Assembly: GCA_934533075.1 (NCBI GenBank)
Contig: CAKTBJ010000006.1
Span: forward strand, 1-64,000
Source: an uncultured Paracoccus sp.
Lineage (GTDB): Bacteria; Pseudomonadota; Alphaproteobacteria; Rhodobacterales; Rhodobacteraceae
Length of the DNA: 64,000 nt
Direction of reading: 5' to 3'
In this document: positions 42,301 through 51,269 of the stretch, one piece after another
How positions within the stretch are numbered: position 1 is the first letter of the stretch
How the letters are laid out: every line of letters begins with the position of its first letter
Made by a program: the position numbers and the translations under genes
Notes under the pieces: generated by a model
Seen by the model: the letters and a program-made list of their open reading frames with translations, nothing else
What the model was told of the DNA's origin: nothing
The model's database searches: none

Positions 42301-42701
42301 CGCGCCCCGACGACCTCGCCGCGCTGGAGCGTCTCGCCCGCCTGCGGGCCGACCGCGAATTGCGCCAGTTCGCCGGCTTTCGCCAGCACATGGCCGGCCT
42401 GCAAACCCGAATCGCCACGCTGGAGGGCGAGGTTCTGGCCGGCTATCCCGCCGGGGGCGGCTTCTCGCTGGCCGAGGCGCGGCGCAGCCACGCCATGACC
42501 CGCGCCGCAGCACAGGACCTGCGCCGGGCCGAGGACGAGCTGCTGGCGCTGCGCCCGCGATTCGAGGCGGCGCGCCAGCAGGCAATGCGCGAATTCGGTC
42601 GCGCCGAGGTGCTGGCGCATCTGCGGGCGAAGGCCGTATCCGACCGCCGGGCGCGCCGCGACGCGGCAGCGGCGGCGCTGGCGATGGGACCGGGGGCATG
42701 A
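42294..42701 (+). CDS. small coiled-coil protein after flhB, FliJ-like
   Basis: A 135-residue, mostly alpha-helical protein, rich in Arg, Ala and Glu, with predicted coiled coil over most of its length (from LAALERLARLRADRELRQF to EVLAHLRAKAVSDRRARRD). It has the size and composition of the export chaperone FliJ. It ends the flagellar operon and overlaps flhB by seven bases (ATG 42294; a GTG at 42297 is also possible). FliJ sequences are poorly conserved, so the call is by layout and position only. Confidence 0.6.
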   Translation: MVTRPDDLAALERLARLRADRELRQFAGFRQHMAGLQTRIATLEGEVLAGYPAGGGFSLAEARRSHAMTRAAAQDLRRAEDELLALRPRFEAARQQAMREFGRAEVLAHLRAKAVSDRRARRDAAAAALAMGPGA

Positions 42702-42858
42702 ACCGGCCCGGCGCGAATGTGAAGATTTGTGCGTGGCGGCCCCGTCATCCGGGCTTCATTTCCGATGCAATCCGGCTATGCTGTCCGCGCCGCGTCCGGC
42801 GGCCGTCACGGCATCCGACCCGTGACGCGCAACGAGGAATCCCAACGAAGGCCGCCGC

Positions 42859-43206
42859 ATGACGACCATTCCGCTTTCTTTCAGACTCGCCCTCTCCGCC
42901 GTCGCCGTGATCGGCCTTTCGGCCTGCGCCGTGGCGCCCCAGCCCGAGCCGCTGCCGCAGTCCGACATCCTGATCCCCGCCAGCGGCGTCGCCGGCCTGC
43001 AAACGCGCGAACCGACGCTGTTCTGCAAGGCCGAGACCTACCTGCCCTATCTGGGCCAGCCCGGCACCGTCATCCCCGGCCTGGGGATCACCCGGCCGCA
43101 TCGCGTCGTCGAATATCGCGGCATCGCGCCGCAGGACTATGATCCGAACCGCATCCTGTTCAACCTCGACGCGGCCGGCAACATCGCCAAGATCGACTGC
43201 GGTTGA
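42859..43206 (+). CDS. I78-type protease inhibitor-like lipoprotein
   Basis: A 115-residue precursor with a lipobox LSAC (Cys23) and a mature domain of about 60 residues between Cys56 and Cys114. The pattern CKAETYLPYLGQPG...RVVEYRGIAPQDY...RILFNLDAAGNIAKIDC matches the I78 inhibitor layout (LVGQP, RVI.PG, D..R.N...D..G.I..V.CG). I78 proteins inhibit subtilisin-like and other serine proteases. It is followed 8 bp downstream by a second, clearer member, so the two are likely an operon of paralogues. Target proteases are unknown. Confidence 0.72.
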   Translation: MTTIPLSFRLALSAVAVIGLSACAVAPQPEPLPQSDILIPASGVAGLQTREPTLFCKAETYLPYLGQPGTVIPGLGITRPHRVVEYRGIAPQDYDPNRILFNLDAAGNIAKIDCG

Positions 43207-43214
43207 GGGGAGCC

Positions 43215-43484
43215 ATGCGCCTGATCGCCCTGCTTTCGCTGCCGCTGATCCTGGCGGCCTGCGTCCCGGAGGCACCCCGGCCGGACACCCCCGACGCCGC
43301 CTGTCAGGCGCCCGGCTATCAGGGGCTGGTCGGCCAGCCCAGGGCGGTGCTGGCGGCGATGCTGTTCCCCGCCGGCACCCGCATCATCGGGCCGAACGAC
43401 GCGGTGACGGCCGATTTCCGCGCCGACCGGCTGAATATCGAGGTCGGCGCCAACGACCGCATCGCCAAGGTCGCGTGCTATTGA
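43215..43484 (+). CDS. I78 family peptidase inhibitor lipoprotein
   Basis: An 89-residue precursor with lipobox LAAC (Cys16). The mature domain contains YQGLVGQPRAVL, GTRIIGPNDAVTADFRADRLNI and the closing DRIAKVACY, the full I78 (PF11720) pattern with an intramolecular Cys pair. Family members resemble potato inhibitor I and act on serine proteases in the periplasm. The ATG at 43215 is 8 bp after the stop of the other inhibitor-like gene and follows GAGGGGA. It probably shields the cell from its own or foreign proteases. Confidence 0.85.
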   Translation: MRLIALLSLPLILAACVPEAPRPDTPDAACQAPGYQGLVGQPRAVLAAMLFPAGTRIIGPNDAVTADFRADRLNIEVGANDRIAKVACY

Positions 43485-43548
43485 GCGCGCGGCCCGTCCC
43501 GCCCCGGCTTGCGGCCCTCGGGTTGCCGGCCGTGCGGGGCCGTGGCCC

Positions 43549-43875
43549 ATGCTGACCCCCGCCCCCCGCGCCGGCGAGGTCGTCGCCTTCGACCGGGCCG
43601 AGCTGGGCGCGATACTGTCGGTCTATGGCCGCATGGTCGCCGCCGGCGAATGGCGGGACTATGCGATGGCCTTCCTGGCCGATGTCGCGGTGTTCTCGAT
43701 CTTTCGCCGCGCGGCGGAAACGCCGCTCTATCGCATCGAAAAGCGGCCCAAGCTGCGCAATGCGCAGGGCATGTATGCCGTCCTGGGCATGGACGGGAGG
43801 GTGCTGCGGCGCGGCCACGACCTGCGCACCGTCCTGCGCGTGCTGGAGCGGCGGCTGATCCGCGTCGTCGAATAG
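43549..43875 (+). CDS. DUF2794 family protein
   Basis: A 108-residue cytoplasmic protein with the highly conserved DUF2794 core VYGRMVAAGEWRDYAMAF, SIFRRAAETPLYRIEKRPKL and a C-terminal helix of basic character. The family is confined largely to alphaproteobacteria; function unknown. Its strong conservation and basic surface suggest binding to nucleic acid or membrane, but this is only a guess. The gene stands alone before pncA. Confidence 0.88.
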   Translation: MLTPAPRAGEVVAFDRAELGAILSVYGRMVAAGEWRDYAMAFLADVAVFSIFRRAAETPLYRIEKRPKLRNAQGMYAVLGMDGRVLRRGHDLRTVLRVLERRLIRVVE

Positions 43876-43947
43876 CCGCCGGCCAAGCGGCTTGCATCGC
43901 GCCGGGGCATGGGTGACAACATCCTGCGCATGACCGGGAGGCCCGCG

Positions 43948-44547
43948 ATGACCCGAACCGCCTTGATCGCGATCGACCTGCAAAACGATTTCTGTCCCGG
44001 CGGCGCGCTGGCGGTGGCCGATGGCGATGCGGTGATCGCGCCGGTCAACGCGCTGATGGATCAGGCGGATGCCGTGGTGCTGACCCAGGACTGGCATCCG
44101 CGCGACCACCTGTCCTTCGCCGACAACCATCCCGGCGCGGCCCCGTTCTCGCAGATCGCGATGCCCTATGGCCCGCAAACCCTGTGGCCGGCGCATTGCG
44201 TGCAGGGCAGCGCCGGCGCCGCGTTCCACCCCATGCTGCGGGCGGATCGCGCCGACCTGATCCTGCGCAAGGGCTTCCGCGCCGCGATCGACAGCTATTC
44301 GGCGTTTTTCGAGAACGACAAGACCACCCCAACCGGCCTTGCCGGCTATCTGCGCGACCGCGGCATTACGCGGCTGGTCCTTGCGGGCCTCGCCTATGAT
44401 TTCTGCGTCGCGTGGAGCGCGCTGGACGCAAGGCGCCTCGGCTTCGACTGCACCGTGGTCGAGGGCGCCTGCCGGGCCATCGACCTCGACGGCTCGGCGG
44501 CGGCGGCGCGCGCCGCCATGCAAGCGGCGGGGGTGATCCTGGCATGA
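43948..44547 (+). CDS. pncA: nicotinamidase
   Basis: This 199-residue cysteine hydrolase turns nicotinamide into nicotinate in NAD salvage. The catalytic triad is visible as Asp10 (AIDLQNDF), Lys108 (LRKGF) and Cys153 (AYDFCVAW). The metal-site residues Asp48 and His50 (TQDWHPRDH) and His84 also stand out. The ATG at 43948 follows GGGAGG by 7 nt; an ATG at 43909 would add residues without family support. It overlaps pncB by four bases, so the two salvage steps are made together. Confidence 0.94.
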   Translation: MTRTALIAIDLQNDFCPGGALAVADGDAVIAPVNALMDQADAVVLTQDWHPRDHLSFADNHPGAAPFSQIAMPYGPQTLWPAHCVQGSAGAAFHPMLRADRADLILRKGFRAAIDSYSAFFENDKTTPTGLAGYLRDRGITRLVLAGLAYDFCVAWSALDARRLGFDCTVVEGACRAIDLDGSAAAARAAMQAAGVILA

Positions 44548-45857
44548 GCACCTATGACATCGCCACCCGCGTCTATAACCACAAATGGAAGATCGACCCG
44601 ATCGTGCGGTCGCTGCTGGATACCGATTTCTACAAGCTGCTGATGTGCCAGTCGGTTTTCCGCAACCGCCCCGATGTGGACGTGACCTTCAGCCTGATCA
44701 ACCGCACCGGATCCATCCGCCTCGCCGACCTGATCGACGAGGGCGAGCTGCGCGAGCAGCTCGACCATGTGCGCGGCCTGTCGCTGACCCGTGGCGAATC
44801 GACCTGGATGCGCGGCAACACCTTTTACGGCAAGCGCCAGATGTTCCGCCCCGATTTCATGGAGTTCCTGGAGGGCGTGCGCCTGCCGCCCTACCATCTG
44901 GAGCGTCGGGACGGACAATATGAGCTGACCTTCGAAGGCCGCTGGCCCGAGGTCATGCTGTGGGAAATTCCCGCGCTGGCGATCATCATGGAGCTGCGTT
45001 CGCGCGCGGTGCTGAAGGATCTGGGCCGGTTCGAGTTGCAGGTCCTTTATGCCCGCGCCATGACCCGGCTGTGGGAAAAGATCGAGGTGCTGCGCGGGGT
45101 CGAGGGGCTGCGCATCGCCGATTTCGGCACCAGGCGCCGGCATGGCTTCCTGTGGCAGGACTGGTGCGTGCAGGCGATGATCGAGGGGCTGGGGCTGGCC
45201 GAATCGGGGGGAATCTTCACCGGCACCTCGAACTGCCTGATCGCCCGGCGCCGCGACATCGAGGCCATCGGCACCAATGCCCATGAACTGCCGATGGTCT
45301 ATGCCGCCCTGGCCGAGACCGACGCGGAACTGGCCGCCGCCCCCTATCGCGTGCTGGAGGACTGGCATGACGAGCATGACGGCATGCTGCGCATTATCCT
45401 GCCCGATACCTACGGCACCGAGGGCTTCCTGCGCCATGCCCCCGACTGGCTGGCGGGCTGGACAGGCATCCGCGTCGATTCCGGCGACCCGGTGGCCAGC
45501 GCCGAGATGGCGATCCGCTGGTGGCAGGAGCGCGGCGAGGATCCGCGCGACAAGCTGGTGATCTTCTCGGACGGGCTGGACGTGCCCGAGATTCTGGCGC
45601 TGCATGCGCGGTTCCACGGGCGGGTCAAGGTCAGCTTTGGCTGGGGCACGCTTTTGACCAATGATTTCAGGTCGCTGGTTCCGGGGGACGGGCTGGCGCC
45701 CTTCAGCCTGGTCTGCAAGGCGGTGGCGGCGAATGGCAGGCCCACGGTAAAGCTGTCGGACAATCCGCAGAAGGCCACCGGCCCGGCCGACATGATCGCG
45801 CATTACAAGCGGGTGTTCGGGGTGGGCGACCAGACGGCGCGGCCGGTGGCGGTCTGA
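44544..45857 (+). CDS. pncB: nicotinate phosphoribosyltransferase
   Basis: This 437-residue enzyme joins nicotinate with PRPP to nicotinate mononucleotide. Family blocks visible are [17 protein letters not shown] (about 27-43), the [11 protein letters not shown] segment (about 193-203) and [12 protein letters not shown] (about 226-237). [16 protein letters not shown] and [13 protein letters not shown] form the PRPP and product sites. It follows pncA with an ATGA overlap and ends 3 bp from the convergent NUDIX gene. Confidence 0.94.
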   Translation: MSTYDIATRVYNHKWKIDPIVRSLLDTDFYKLLMCQSVFRNRPDVDVTFSLINRTGSIRLADLIDEGELREQLDHVRGLSLTRGESTWMRGNTFYGKRQMFRPDFMEFLEGVRLPPYHLERRDGQYELTFEGRWPEVMLWEIPALAIIMELRSRAVLKDLGRFELQVLYARAMTRLWEKIEVLRGVEGLRIADFGTRRRHGFLWQDWCVQAMIEGLGLAESGGIFTGTSNCLIARRRDIEAIGTNAHELPMVYAALAETDAELAAAPYRVLEDWHDEHDGMLRIILPDTYGTEGFLRHAPDWLAGWTGIRVDSGDPVASAEMAIRWWQERGEDPRDKLVIFSDGLDVPEILALHARFHGRVKVSFGWGTLLTNDFRSLVPGDGLAPFSLVCKAVAANGRPTVKLSDNPQKATGPADMIAHYKRVFGVGDQTARPVAV

Positions 45858-45860
45858 GGG

Positions 45861-46313
45861 TCAGCCGGCCGGTTCCGGCAGGGCGCGCAGCAACTGTTGC
45901 AGGTCCGGCTCGGCGACCAGCCCGGCAGCCTCGGCGGGGCTGAACCAGCGGCGGGTGCGCTCGCCCGCCTCCAGCCAGTCCTCGGCCAGCCGGTCCACCA
46001 TCGCCAGAAAGACCTGCACCGTGACCGGCCGCGCCCGACCGTCGCGCAGCACCTTGTCATAGCGATAGCGGCCGATGGGAACGGCGCCGATCCGCCCCTC
46101 CACCCCGGCCTCCTCGCGGGCCTCGCACAGGGCGGCTTCGGCATTGCTCTTGCCGCGCATCACCCCGCCCTTGGGGATCACCCAGCGGCCAGAGCCGCGG
46201 CTGGTGATCAGCAGCACCCGGCCTTGCCCGTCCAGGCACAGCGCGCCGACCTGTATCCGCTTTTTCCTGGCTTTCTGTTTCTTGTCAGCGTCTTGCGCTG
46301 TCGGTTCGCTCAT
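45861..46313 (-). CDS. NUDIX hydrolase
   Basis: A 150-residue Nudix protein with a basic N-terminus (KKQKARKKR) and a Nudix box from Gly50 to Val71 (GGVMRGKSNAEAALCEAREE). The usual Arg of the REUxEE part is replaced by Cys63, and the first Glu by Ser56; Glu64, Glu67 and Glu68 remain. The RWVIPKGG lead-in resembles the diphosphoinositol/diadenosine polyphosphate group. Substrate unknown. It overlaps the arfB stop by four bases, forming a two-gene minus-strand operon in which arfB is first. Confidence 0.82.
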   Translation of the reverse strand: MSEPTAQDADKKQKARKKRIQVGALCLDGQGRVLLITSRGSGRWVIPKGGVMRGKSNAEAALCEAREEAGVEGRIGAVPIGRYRYDKVLRDGRARPVTVQVFLAMVDRLAEDWLEAGERTRRWFSPAEAAGLVAEPDLQQLLRALPEPAG

Positions 46314-46735
46314 TCTTCATCTGCCTCCACGCCGCGCCGGGCGGCCTTCACCGCCCCGTGCCGCGCCTTCGCGTCCAGCCGCCGCCGCACCGCGCCGGCG
46401 CCGGGCCGGGTCGGGATGCGCCGCTTGGGCACCACGAGGGCGCGGCGGATCAGCTCGGCCAGCCGCTCGCGCGCCAGTTCGCGGTTGCGGGCCTGGCTGC
46501 GCGTCTCCTCGACCCGCAGGACGATGGCGCCCTCCTGCGTCCAGCGCCGCCCGGCCAGCCGTTGCAGCCGGCGCTTCACGGCGTCGGTCAGCGCGGGCGA
46601 GCGCGCGGCCTCGAAGCGCAGCTCCACCGCCGTCGAAACCTTGTTGACGTTCTGCCCGCCCGGTCCCTGCGCGCGGATGAACTGTTCGGTCAGTTCCCAT
46701 TCCTGGATGGCGATGGTGTCGTCGATATGCAGCAT
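46310..46735 (-). CDS. arfB: alternative ribosome-rescue factor ArfB
   Basis: This 141-residue peptidyl-tRNA hydrolase rescues stalled ribosomes. The GGQ motif is at residues 26-28 (RAQGPGGQNVNKVSTAVEL). The basic C-terminal tail needed to enter the empty mRNA channel is present (about 103-135, VPKRRIPTRPGAGAVRRRL and onward). Length fits ArfB/YaeJ and not the larger RF1/RF2. It is divergent from the phosphomannomutase gene by 181 bp and upstream of a NUDIX gene. Confidence 0.94.
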   Translation of the reverse strand: MLHIDDTIAIQEWELTEQFIRAQGPGGQNVNKVSTAVELRFEAARSPALTDAVKRRLQRLAGRRWTQEGAIVLRVEETRSQARNRELARERLAELIRRALVVPKRRIPTRPGAGAVRRRLDAKARHGAVKAARRGVEADEE

Positions 46736-46916
46736 CCGGCCAAACTAAACCCGCGCGCGAGCCGGCAAAAGCCGGATTCGTGCCATTTTCGGGCGAATGC
46801 GGCGATTTGTGCGAAACTGTCACATTGGCGAAACCCCGCCGGGGCGCTTGCGCAGGCGGGCGGAACGTGGTGCACCTGCGCGACCGCCATTCGGGCGGGG
46901 CAGCAAGGGGTGCGTG

Positions 46917-48305
46917 ATGAGCAAGGCCGTTTCGATGGGGTTCCGCCCGATCACCTGTTTCAAGGCCTATGACGTGCGCGGGCGGCTGGGCGAGGACCTG
47001 GACACCGACATCGCCTATCGCATCGGCCGCGCTTTCGCGCAGGCGCGCGGTGCGCGGCGCGTGGTGCTGGGGCGCGACAGCCGCGCCTCGTCGCCGGAAC
47101 TGGCGGCGGCGGTGGCGCGCGGGCTGGTCGATGGCGGCGCCGAGGTGCTGGACCTGGGCCTCGCGGGCACCGAGGAGGTCTATTTCGCCACCGCCGATCA
47201 GGGCGCCGATGGCGGGATCGAGGTCACGGCCTCGCATAATCCCATAGATTACAACGGGATGAAGATGGTGGCGGCGGGGTCCGCACCGCTGGACCCGGAA
47301 ACCGAGATGCCGGCCATCGCCGATCTGGCGCAGTCGGGCGCGTTTGCGGCGGCCGGGGATGGCACCATCCGCCCGCTGCCCGAGGCCCGTGCCGCCTATG
47401 CGCGCGCGCTGGTGGATTTCATCGACGTGGCGGATTTGCGGCCGATGACGGTGCTGGTCAATGCCGGCAACGGCACCGCCGGCCCGACCTTCGACGCCAT
47501 CGCCGCGGAGCTGGCGCGCCGTGGCGCGCCGCTGACCTTCATTCGCCGCCATCACGATGTGGACAGCAGCTTTCCCAACGGCATCCCGAACCCGCTCCTG
47601 CCGGAAAATCAGCCGGATACCGCCGATGCCCTGCGCGCTGCCGGCGCCGATCTGGGCGTGGCCTGGGATGGCGATTTCGACCGCTGCTTCTTTTTCGACG
47701 CGACCGGCCGCTTCATCCCCGGCGAGTATATCGTCGGCCTGCTGGCCGCCGCCTTCCTGGAGAAAGCCCCCGGCGAGACCATCGTCCACGACCCGCGCGT
47801 GATCCTGAACACCCGCGCGGTGATCGAGGAGGCCGGCGGGCGGGCGGTGGCCTCGCGCACCGGCCACGCCTTCCTCAAACGCAAGATGCGCGAGACCGGC
47901 GCCATCTATGGCGGCGAGATGTCGGCCCACCACTATTTCCGCGATTTCGCCTATTGCGACAGCGGCATGATTCCGTGGCTGCTGGTGGTCGAACTGCTGT
48001 CGCGCAAGCAGACCACGCTGGCGGCGCTGCTGTCGGAGCGGATGCGGGCCTGCCCCTCCTCGGGCGAGCGGAATTTTCGGCTGGCCGACCCGGATGCCGC
48101 CATCGCGCGGGTGGTCGCCGCCTTCGAGCCGCTGGCCGTGGGACGCGACGATCTGGACGGGATCAGCCTCGATTTCGGGGACTGGCGGTTCAACCTGCGC
48201 CGCTCCAACACCGAGCCGGTGGTGCGGCTGAACGTCGAATCGCGCGGCGATGCGGCGCTGGTCGAGGCGAAGGCGGCCGAGATCGCGGCCCTTCTGCAAG
48301 GCTAG
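46917..48305 (+). CDS. manB: phosphomannomutase/phosphoglucomutase
   Basis: This 462-residue alpha-D-phosphohexomutase interconverts mannose-6-P and mannose-1-P for GDP-mannose, exopolysaccharide and lipopolysaccharide. The phosphoserine loop is TASHNP with Ser106. The metal loop is WDGDFDRCFFF (near 246-256), the sugar loop GGEMSAHHYFRD (near 333-344) and the phosphate-binding loop RRSNTEPVVRL near the C-terminus. The ATG at 46917 follows AAGGGG by 6 nt. Its stop shares the palindrome CTAG with the stop of the convergent RTX gene. Confidence 0.93.
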   Translation: MSKAVSMGFRPITCFKAYDVRGRLGEDLDTDIAYRIGRAFAQARGARRVVLGRDSRASSPELAAAVARGLVDGGAEVLDLGLAGTEEVYFATADQGADGGIEVTASHNPIDYNGMKMVAAGSAPLDPETEMPAIADLAQSGAFAAAGDGTIRPLPEARAAYARALVDFIDVADLRPMTVLVNAGNGTAGPTFDAIAAELARRGAPLTFIRRHHDVDSSFPNGIPNPLLPENQPDTADALRAAGADLGVAWDGDFDRCFFFDATGRFIPGEYIVGLLAAAFLEKAPGETIVHDPRVILNTRAVIEEAGGRAVASRTGHAFLKRKMRETGAIYGGEMSAHHYFRDFAYCDSGMIPWLLVVELLSRKQTTLAALLSERMRACPSSGERNFRLADPDAAIARVVAAFEPLAVGRDDLDGISLDFGDWRFNLRRSNTEPVVRLNVESRGDAALVEAKAAEIAALLQG

Positions 48306-50977
48306 AGCAGCAGGTCATAGGCGCCCAGCCCGGTGATGCCGACCAGCAGCACCGAGAAATCCGCCTGCCGGTCGCCATCGGCGTCGACATGCAGCCAGCT
48401 GTCCTTGCCCTCGGTCGTCACGATCAGCTGGTTGGGGGCGCCGGTGAACTGCCCGCCCGCCGCGCGCTTGACCCCCAGGGCGCGCAGGTCGATGCGGTCG
48501 AGGCCGCTTTGAAAGTCCATGATCCGGTCATGGGCATTGGGCAGCGAATCGCCCAGCGCCTCGAAGACGAAGGTATCGGCATCGGCGCCGCCATAGAGGA
48601 CATCCGCCCCCGGCCCGCCGGTCAGCCTGTCGCGGCCGGGGCCGCCATAGAGGAGGTCGTTGCCGGCGCCGCCGGACAGCGTGTCATGGCCCTTGTTGCC
48701 ATAGATCACGTCGTTGCCCTCGTCCCCGAACAGCGTGTCGTTGCCGGCGCCGCCATAGATCTGGTCGTTGCCGGGACCGCCGTGGATCTCGTCATTGCCG
48801 GATTCGCCATAAAGCTGGTCGTTGCCCCTGCCGCCGAAGATGATGTCGTTGCCGAGGCCGCCGCGGATCAGATCGTCGCCCGCCCCGCCATCGGCCCAGT
48901 CGTTGCCGTTGCCCAGATAGATGCGATCGCCGCCGTTGCCGCCATAGGCCCGGTCGTCGCCGGCGCCGCCATAGATCGCGTCGTCGCCGTCGCCGCCATG
49001 CAGGATGTCGTTGCCGCGCCCCCCCAGCAGCACGTCGTCGCCCGCCCCGCCGTCCAGATGGTCGTCGCCGCCGCTGCCGATCAGCCGGTCATTGCCGGCG
49101 CCGCCATACAGCCGGTCGTTGCCCTGCGCCCCGCGCAGGGTGTTGTTGCCGCCCTCGCCGTAAAGGATGTTGTTGCCGGCGCCGCCATGCAGATAGTCGT
49201 CGCCGTCGCCGCCCCACAGGATATCGTCGCCCGGCCCGCCCAGCAGCCTGTCATTGCCCTCGCCGCCGAAAAGCTGGTCGTTGCCCGGCCCGCCGATCAG
49301 CGTATCGCTGCCGGCCCCCCCGATCAGGATGTCATTGCCGGCCCCGCCGCTGAACCAGTCGTTGTAAAAGCCGCCGACCAGCCGGTCGTCGCCGCCAAAG
49401 CCGTAGATGCGCGACGGCGCCGCCCCGGCTTGCAGCACATCCGCGCCGGCGGTGCCCCGCAGCGTCTCGCGCAGGGGGGCGGGGCGGTAATGGGCGATGG
49501 AAAAGGCGTCGTCGGTGACGACCCAGGGTTGCAGCGAACGGCCGTCGGCGCTGTTCACCACCAGCTCCAGGTCGCGATAGCGGATGATCAGGCCGCCGGC
49601 GGTGGACTGGATGGTGATGTCGTAAAGGCTGCGGGCGCCGATCCGCGACAGGTCCAGCCGGTCCTGCGCCGGATCGTAATCGGTGATGGTGATGCGCCCC
49701 ACCGCCTCCGAGATGACGAAGGTATCGCGCCCGGCGCCCCCGGTCAGCGCGACCGGCCCGGCGGCCGAGACAAGAATATCATCGCCCGCGCCGCCGCTCA
49801 GCGCGGTGGTCTGCGCCGTGGCCATCAGCAGGTCGTTGTCGGCCGTGCCCGCCTGCGTCCCGGCGCCGGCATGGGCGGTCAGGCCGATGCGGCCGGGGTC
49901 CAGCGTGAACTGGCTGATGCCCGATTCCACCGCCGAGGCTACCGCCAGCAGGATCTTGCCGCCCAGCACCGTCGCCGCCAGCGCCGAGACCCGCGCCAGC
50001 GCCATCCGGTCGTCGTCCACGATGGTCGCCACCAGCAGCAGCCCGCCATCGGGCAGCACGGTGAACACCGTCACCCCGTCATCCTGCCCGCCGACCAGCA
50101 CGAAGGCGCGCCCGTCCACGCTGACCGTGGCCATGTCGGTGGCGTCCTGCATCCGCGTCGTGCGCTCGTCTATGACGTGATCCGCGACCGTCAGCTGCCC
50201 CGTCGCCGACACCCGCAGTACGGTCAGGCTGGAGCTGTTGCCCCCCGTCACGATGAGAAAGCGGTTGCCGGCGACCTCGACCGCCGCCACATCGCGCGGT
50301 CCGTCGAAGCCCGAGCCGGACTTCATGTCCAGAAAGCTGCCATTGGTCAGCGTGCCCTGCGGGGTGATCCGGTGGACGCTGACATAGTTGCCGCCGCTGG
50401 AGGCCGCCGCCAGCCAGGTCTGCGTGCCCAGCGTAAAGCTGATGATGCTGTCGATCGGCGCGCCGGCCGGGGCCGAGGGGGGCGCATTGGCCATTGCCAC
50501 CAGCGTCTTGGTGCCGCCGGCATCGGCGCGGAACAGCGACAGGCCGGCATCGCCGGGCGTGGCCACCGCGTAATAGGTCGCGCCCCCCGCCACGACCTTG
50601 TGCAGCGCCGTGGCATCCGCCGGCAGGCCCGCCGTCTGCGCCACCCTCACCGCGCCCAGCGACTGGCCGCCCCCGAAGCCGATGCCGCTGAACAGCCCGT
50701 CGCGCAGGCCGGGCGTGACCACCGCATCCGCGGTCCCCGTCAGCCAGACCGCATTGGGCCGCGCCGCCGGCACCCGGCCCAGGTCCGCCACGATGCTGTC
50801 GACCAGCCCCAGCCCGCCCGAGGCATCGGCCGCGAACAGCGACAGCCGGCTGCCCCCGGCCCCTACCGCCGCCAGCACCGGCGCGCCGCCGCCGGGGCGG
50901 AAGGACAGGTCGGTCAGGTTGTCGGCCACCCCCCAGATCGGGTTGGTCAGCGTGCCGATGAGCGAGATGGCAACCAT
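48302..50977 (-). CDS. RTX (haemolysin-type calcium-binding) exoprotein
   Basis: An 891-residue protein without a Sec signal, as expected for type I secretion. Residues 1 to about 370 form a repeated beta pattern (short units such as VLAAVGAGGSRLSLF and FVLVGGQDDGVTVF), suggesting a beta-propeller. Two RTX-like motifs and a strand-rich segment follow. Then 31 consecutive nonapeptides GGxGxDxLx (from residue 526) form a calcium-binding beta-roll. The C-terminal about 95 residues (TFVFEALGDS to GAYDLLL) are a typical type I secretion end. No ABC exporter is adjacent. The ATG at 50977 was chosen because upstream residues look non-coding. Adhesin, biofilm or enzyme-carrier roles are all possible. 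Confidence 0.88.
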   Translation of the reverse strand: MVAISLIGTLTNPIWGVADNLTDLSFRPGGGAPVLAAVGAGGSRLSLFAADASGGLGLVDSIVADLGRVPAARPNAVWLTGTADAVVTPGLRDGLFSGIGFGGGQSLGAVRVAQTAGLPADATALHKVVAGGATYYAVATPGDAGLSLFRADAGGTKTLVAMANAPPSAPAGAPIDSIISFTLGTQTWLAAASSGGNYVSVHRITPQGTLTNGSFLDMKSGSGFDGPRDVAAVEVAGNRFLIVTGGNSSSLTVLRVSATGQLTVADHVIDERTTRMQDATDMATVSVDGRAFVLVGGQDDGVTVFTVLPDGGLLLVATIVDDDRMALARVSALAATVLGGKILLAVASAVESGISQFTLDPGRIGLTAHAGAGTQAGTADNDLLMATAQTTALSGGAGDDILVSAAGPVALTGGAGRDTFVISEAVGRITITDYDPAQDRLDLSRIGARSLYDITIQSTAGGLIIRYRDLELVVNSADGRSLQPWVVTDDAFSIAHYRPAPLRETLRGTAGADVLQAGAAPSRIYGFGGDDRLVGGFYNDWFSGGAGNDILIGGAGSDTLIGGPGNDQLFGGEGNDRLLGGPGDDILWGGDGDDYLHGGAGNNILYGEGGNNTLRGAQGNDRLYGGAGNDRLIGSGGDDHLDGGAGDDVLLGGRGNDILHGGDGDDAIYGGAGDDRAYGGNGGDRIYLGNGNDWADGGAGDDLIRGGLGNDIIFGGRGNDQLYGESGNDEIHGGPGNDQIYGGAGNDTLFGDEGNDVIYGNKGHDTLSGGAGNDLLYGGPGRDRLTGGPGADVLYGGADADTFVFEALGDSLPNAHDRIMDFQSGLDRIDLRALGVKRAAGGQFTGAPNQLIVTTEGKDSWLHVDADGDRQADFSVLLVGITGLGAYDLLL
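48566..49402 (-). repeat. 31 tandem 27-bp units coding RTX nonapeptides
   Basis: A regular 27-bp period inside the RTX gene encodes GGxGxDxLx units. The DNA units are diverged at third positions and at variable codons, so it is a coding repeat, not a CRISPR or satellite. Confidence 0.9.
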
Positions 50978-51269
50978 GCGCTGGCGTTCCGGTTGGGATG
51001 GGCCTGAGTTCCTGCCCGCAGGCTGGCCCGTCCGGCCGCGCAAAGCCAGTTCCGCTTCCGTCGCATTTTAGCGATTTCGCCGGGGCGGGGGCCGTGCAGG
51101 CCCCTCGGAGGCGGCGATATTAACCCTGACCCGCCGCCCGCCCTTCCTGTGGGCGAGCCTCGCCGGACGGTGGTAAACAGCCGCCATGCGGTGCGTTTCG
51201 ATAAAATTGTCGGCGAATGCCGCCGGCCCGTTCCGGCCGGTGCCCGGAATCCGCAAGGAGCCGGGTCGG

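Noticed and set aside
48566..49402. Regular repeat that could look like a CRISPR or satellite
   Set aside because: The 27-bp units have no spacers, stay in frame and encode GGxGxDxLx nonapeptides.
47954..51007. 1017-codon plus-strand open frame opposite the RTX gene
   Set aside because: It is the mirror of the 27-bp RTX repeat in a GC-rich gene; its translation is low-complexity and has no domain, while the minus strand encodes regular calcium-binding motifs.
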